A stretch of 64,000 nucleotides of DNA, taken from the NCBI GenBank assembly GCA_965209045.1, contig CBDBPW010000001.1, positions 186,001-250,000 on the forward strand. The letters are read 5' to 3'. Numbering within the stretch: the stretch's first letter is position 1; every line of letters starts with the position of its first letter. The translations under genes and the position numbers were made by a program. Origin of the DNA: JAJEFO01 sp965209045. GTDB taxonomy: Bacteria > Pseudomonadota > Alphaproteobacteria > Rhodobacterales > Rhodobacteraceae. The notes below the pieces were generated by a model. That model did not search any database. It saw only the letters and a program-made list of their open reading frames with translations, and had not been told where the DNA came from. Shown in pieces: positions 61,144 to 64,000 of this stretch.

Positions 61144-62313
61144 ATGCAGAAACTGAACTGGGGCATGATCGGAGGCGGCAAGGGCAGCCAGATCGGGCCG
61201 GCGCACAGATTGGCAACCGCAATGGATGGCGAATTCGCCTTCGTGGCGGGCGCCCTCGACCACAGACCCGAGGCGGCGAGGGCCTACGGCCGGGAACTCG
61301 GTCTCCCAGGGGACCGTTCCTATGGCGGTTGGCAGGAGATGCTCAAGGGCGAGTCCGCGCGCCCGGACCGGATTGACCTGGTCACCGTCGCCACGCCGAA
61401 CGCTACCCACTTCGAGATTGCGAAGGCCTTCCTCCTGGCAGGGTTCGACGTGCTTTGCGAAAAGCCGATGACGATCACCGTCGTGGAGGCTGAGGAGATC
61501 GTGCGCCTTTGCCGCGGCACAGGCCGCATTTGCGCCGTCAACTATGGATATTCCGGCTATCCCCTCATGCGACACATGAGGGCGATGGTCGCGCGCGGAG
61601 ACCTGGGCAAGGTCCGCCTTGTGGTTGCCAATTTCGCCCACGGACACCACGCCGATGCGGCTGATGCCGACAACCCGCGCGTTCGCTGGCGCTACGATCC
61701 GGAACAGGCCGGTGTCTCGGCTCAGTTTGCGGATTGCGGCATCCATGCGCTCCACTTGGCAAGTTTCGTCACGGGACAGCATGTGCAGCGTATTTCGGCC
61801 GATTGCGTTTCCTGTGTCGCAGGCCGCGAACTGGAAGATGACGCCATGGTCAACTTCCGCATGGATGGCGGTGCAACGGGACGGCTCTGGACATCATCGG
61901 TTGCCGTCGGTCGTCAGCATGGGCTGGAAATCCAGGTGTTCGGAGAGACTGGCGGCCTTCGTTGGTCCCAGGAGCAACCGAACCAGTTGTACTGGATGCC
62001 CCTGGGCGAACGGCTTCAGGTCATCGAACGCGGGGAGTCCAGCCTTTCTCCCGGTGCCGACCGGGCGAGCAGGATGACGATCGGTCATGCCGAAGGCCTG
62101 CCGCTTGCCTTCGCGAACATCTACCGCGATCTCGCCGAACACATTCGCGCCAGAAAGGAAGGTCGCGAGGCGGACAGCGCCGCTGACTTCGTGCCCGGCG
62201 CGGAGGACGGGCTGCGCTCGGTGGCCGCAATCCACGCCGTCGCGGCATCGGGCGCGGCGAACGGCGCCTGGACCGACGCCCGGCCGCCAATGTTCCGCAG
62301 TTCACACCATTGA
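61144..62313 (+). CDS. Gfo/Idh/MocA family oxidoreductase
   Basis: The 389-residue product has the N-terminal Rossmann motif GMIGGGKGSQIGPAHRLATA, the DLVTVATPNATHFEIAKAFL strand, the family hallmark CEKPMT around residue 103, and a C-terminal alpha/beta domain with GVSAQFADCGIHALHLASFV, whose aspartate and histidine are the usual catalytic pair. Family members oxidise sugars, inositols or related polyols with NAD(P). The substrate is unknown. A GGAAAG lies upstream. It stands alone; the next gene is a LysR regulator 636 bases away. Confidence 0.92.
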   Translation: MQKLNWGMIGGGKGSQIGPAHRLATAMDGEFAFVAGALDHRPEAARAYGRELGLPGDRSYGGWQEMLKGESARPDRIDLVTVATPNATHFEIAKAFLLAGFDVLCEKPMTITVVEAEEIVRLCRGTGRICAVNYGYSGYPLMRHMRAMVARGDLGKVRLVVANFAHGHHADAADADNPRVRWRYDPEQAGVSAQFADCGIHALHLASFVTGQHVQRISADCVSCVAGRELEDDAMVNFRMDGGATGRLWTSSVAVGRQHGLEIQVFGETGGLRWSQEQPNQLYWMPLGERLQVIERGESSLSPGADRASRMTIGHAEGLPLAFANIYRDLAEHIRARKEGREADSAADFVPGAEDGLRSVAAIHAVAASGAANGAWTDARPPMFRSSHH

Positions 62314-62949
62314 GGTTTCTGCAAGTGTTTCAGAGGATGCCGTGACGCGGTCACCGGCAAGACGCGTCGGCAAGAAGCGCCTTCACGGCTGATGAGAATT
62401 TGCCTGCCAGAACACCGCTTCGTCCCGCGACTGCAGGCCCCGGTTCCTTTCCGCGCCTACGCGTCAGCCGCCCGGTCTCACTGTCCGGTCCCGGCGTGAC
62501 CGACGGAAGGACCGCGTCCTCGGGACGTGGCTCCGCACTCTTCGGAGGCGTCGAAGCGTGGGCTGCAGATCTCGCGTCGGGCGACCTTCGAATCGTTCGG
62601 GTGCTGCAGATTGCCGTCAGGCGACGCTCCTCCGGCCTCCCTCATGACCTCGTGACAAGGCACGAAGCCGTACCAATCCTCCAAGGTGCGAACCGGGGCG
62701 CCAGGCTCCGCTGGACGTCCCGCCATGCCAATCGAGATCTGGCGCGGGCCGCGCTGGGGCCGTGCCCGGACCGCAGCTGCAGCTGGAAGCCCCGGCAATC
62801 CGCCAGCGACAACCGACCGGTAGCGCTCGCTGCATGACTCGCAACCAGAACGTCAAGGAGACAAGTGAACTGTACCAGACCCGCGTGCTGTCGGGAGTGA
62901 ATCGTTCCAAAGCGGTGCAGATTCGTTTATCAAGACTTACACCGGCTGC
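62314..62949. other. Intergenic region before the LysR gene
   Basis: 636 bases with overlapping unconvincing frames on both strands. No hairpin-T terminator, RNA gene or repeat copy was recognised. Confidence 0.45.
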
Positions 62950-63870
62950 ATGGCTATGGAAAAGATGAAGAATCTCCGCATCAGGCAGCTCAAGGCCTAC
63001 CAGGCGATCGTCAGCACCGGCTCAACGACCGCTGCAGCCGAACTCCTGTCGCTGACCCAACCGGCGGTTAGCAGAGCCTTGGCCGCGCTCGAAGCCGATC
63101 TGGGATTCCAGCTGTTTGAAAGGCGCGGCCGTCACCTGGTGCACTCGGACAAGGGTCGCAGATTCTACAGGATGATCGAGTCGACGCTGACCGGGTTGGA
63201 CGCGCTCCCCGGAATTGTGGAGGACATCCGCCTCGAGCGCGGAAGCCCTCTACGGATTTCCGCGATCGGTCCCCTGCTGTTCAGCGATCTTGTCCCCGTG
63301 TCCCTGCGCCGCTTTCAGTCTGTGTATCCCGAACTGCGCCTCGAGGTGAACTGGGTCGACCGGCTGGACATAGAAGATTGGATTGTCAACCAGAACTCCG
63401 ACATCGGCCTCACGCTGATGCCGGTGGAACACCCGTTGCTCGAAGCCCACGAGTTCGTTTCCGTCAATGCAGTTGCACTGCTTCCAGCGGGCCATGCACT
63501 TGCCGAAAGATCCGTCATTGGTCCTTCCGAATTGCGCGAAGAGCGGCTCATCGTTCCCGTCAGGAAAACAAGGCTGCGCCAGCTTGCGGACAAGTGCATG
63601 CTTGAGGCGAAGCACCCGCTTCCAATAGCGATTGAAACCTCGACGGCGATCGCAAGCTGCCATCTCGTGGCCGCTGGCATGGGTGTCGGGATCAGCGATC
63701 CATTCAGCCCAACCGGAATTCCCCAGGGGCGCCACGTGGTCCGGCCCTGGAAGCCGACGATCAGGATGTCCTACGCGGCGACCTGGCTGAAGTCCCGAAC
63801 GCTCTCGGAACGTTCTGCAACGCTTATCGAAATCCTGCGGGACGTCGCTGAAGGCATGGAGGTTCACTGA
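62950..63870 (+). CDS. LysR family transcriptional regulator
   Basis: The 306-residue protein has the LysR winged helix-turn-helix in residues 9-68 (LRIRQLKAYQAIVSTGSTTA, then LTQPAVSRALAALEADLG and LFERRGRHLVHSDKG), followed by a substrate-binding domain starting near SPLRISAIGP. It would sense a small molecule and activate or repress a target, usually a divergent neighbour; none is obvious here. Starts at 62950, 62956 and 62965 are all in frame; GGAAAAG favours 62965. Confidence 0.93.
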   Translation: MAMEKMKNLRIRQLKAYQAIVSTGSTTAAAELLSLTQPAVSRALAALEADLGFQLFERRGRHLVHSDKGRRFYRMIESTLTGLDALPGIVEDIRLERGSPLRISAIGPLLFSDLVPVSLRRFQSVYPELRLEVNWVDRLDIEDWIVNQNSDIGLTLMPVEHPLLEAHEFVSVNAVALLPAGHALAERSVIGPSELREERLIVPVRKTRLRQLADKCMLEAKHPLPIAIETSTAIASCHLVAAGMGVGISDPFSPTGIPQGRHVVRPWKPTIRMSYAATWLKSRTLSERSATLIEILRDVAEGMEVH

Positions 63871-63892
63871 TCGCTGCTTATGCGATTCCGTC

Positions 63893-63924
63893 ATGAATTA
63901 TGCGCCAGAATTCATTTTTCTTTT
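63893..63924 (+). terminator. Possible terminator after the LysR gene
   Basis: ATGAATT and AATTCAT form a 7-base AT-rich inverted repeat with a nine-base loop, followed by TTTTTCTTTT. Position 22 bases after the stop fits a terminator, although the stem is weak. It could instead be a regulatory palindrome. Confidence 0.5.
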
Positions 63925-64000
63925 AAGGGACGGCGGGGCATGCTCCTTCATGATCGATTACCAGCCGGCAATCCCGGAGATAGCCGGCCAATCAGCAGGA

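Noticed and set aside
62478..62798. 106-codon minus-strand frame before the LysR gene
   Set aside because: No motif, no ribosome site and low-complexity ends.

Overview
This is a high-GC, gene-dense piece of an alphaproteobacterial chromosome, most likely from Rhodobacterales or a close relative. The pointers are family resemblance recalled from knowledge, not a search: the cysteine synthase and its DUF3772 neighbour, the NAD(P)HX-repair gene next to glnB-glnA, the 41-residue L36 protein, the glg operon order, and an SOS-type box of the alphaproteobacterial form GTTC-N7-GTTC. No prophage, insertion sequence, CRISPR array or rRNA operon was seen.

Layout, left to right. (1) 1-2.9 kb: the 3' end of an esterase-like alpha/beta hydrolase, a membrane fatty-acid desaturase and a frameshifted exported protein of unknown function. 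(2) 3.3-12.4 kb: a compact catabolic locus, tctC-tctB-tctA, an AtuA-like (DUF1446) protein, a DUF4387 protein, a family III CoA-transferase and a short citrate-synthase-fold lyase, with an SDR and a 6-phosphogluconate dehydrogenase diverging just downstream. (3) 12.5-17.8 kb: an AbrB-family membrane protein, the three squalene genes hpnC and hpnD-hpnE, and an orphan STAS protein. (4) 18-24 kb: a thiolase, an HxlR regulator diverging from a quinone-oxidoreductase/SDR pair with a palindromic operator between them, and aidB. (5) 24.6-31.4 kb: a branched-chain-type ABC importer with an acyl-CoA synthetase built into the operon. (6) 31.8-46 kb: the glycogen operon glgP-glgB-glgC-glgA-glgX-malQ-pgm, a PfkB sugar kinase, and a decayed mannitol-dehydrogenase tail. 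(7) 46.5-51.1 kb: a small two-repeat protein under a likely LexA-controlled promoter, a second AbrB protein, a HEAT-like protein, a vapBC pair with its operator, and tRNA-Ser(GGA). (8) 51.4-64 kb: housekeeping genes alaX, cysK, nnrE/nnrD, glnB-glnA, a Do-like protease, an N-formylglutamate amidohydrolase family gene, tRNA-Val(GAC) and rpmJ, then a Gfo/Idh/MocA oxidoreductase and a LysR regulator.

How the genes work together. Locus 2 reads as import of a carboxylate (TctABC), activation by CoA transfer, and cleavage by a citryl-CoA-lyase-like enzyme, with the AtuA/DUF4387 pair doing an unassigned step before or alongside; this is the best candidate for an undescribed pathway. Locus 6 covers glucose-1-phosphate to glycogen and back, with successive start/stop overlaps. 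Locus 5 couples uptake of an organic acid or amino acid to CoA activation. The 46.5 kb gene may be an uncharacterised member of the SOS response.

Several intergenic stretches of 300-750 bp hold only decayed-looking sequence. One 68-bp segment occurs twice, at 31.6 kb and 50.7 kb. Gene remnants (a mannitol dehydrogenase tail, a DUF3772 channel head and the frameshifted exported protein) suggest ongoing gene loss.
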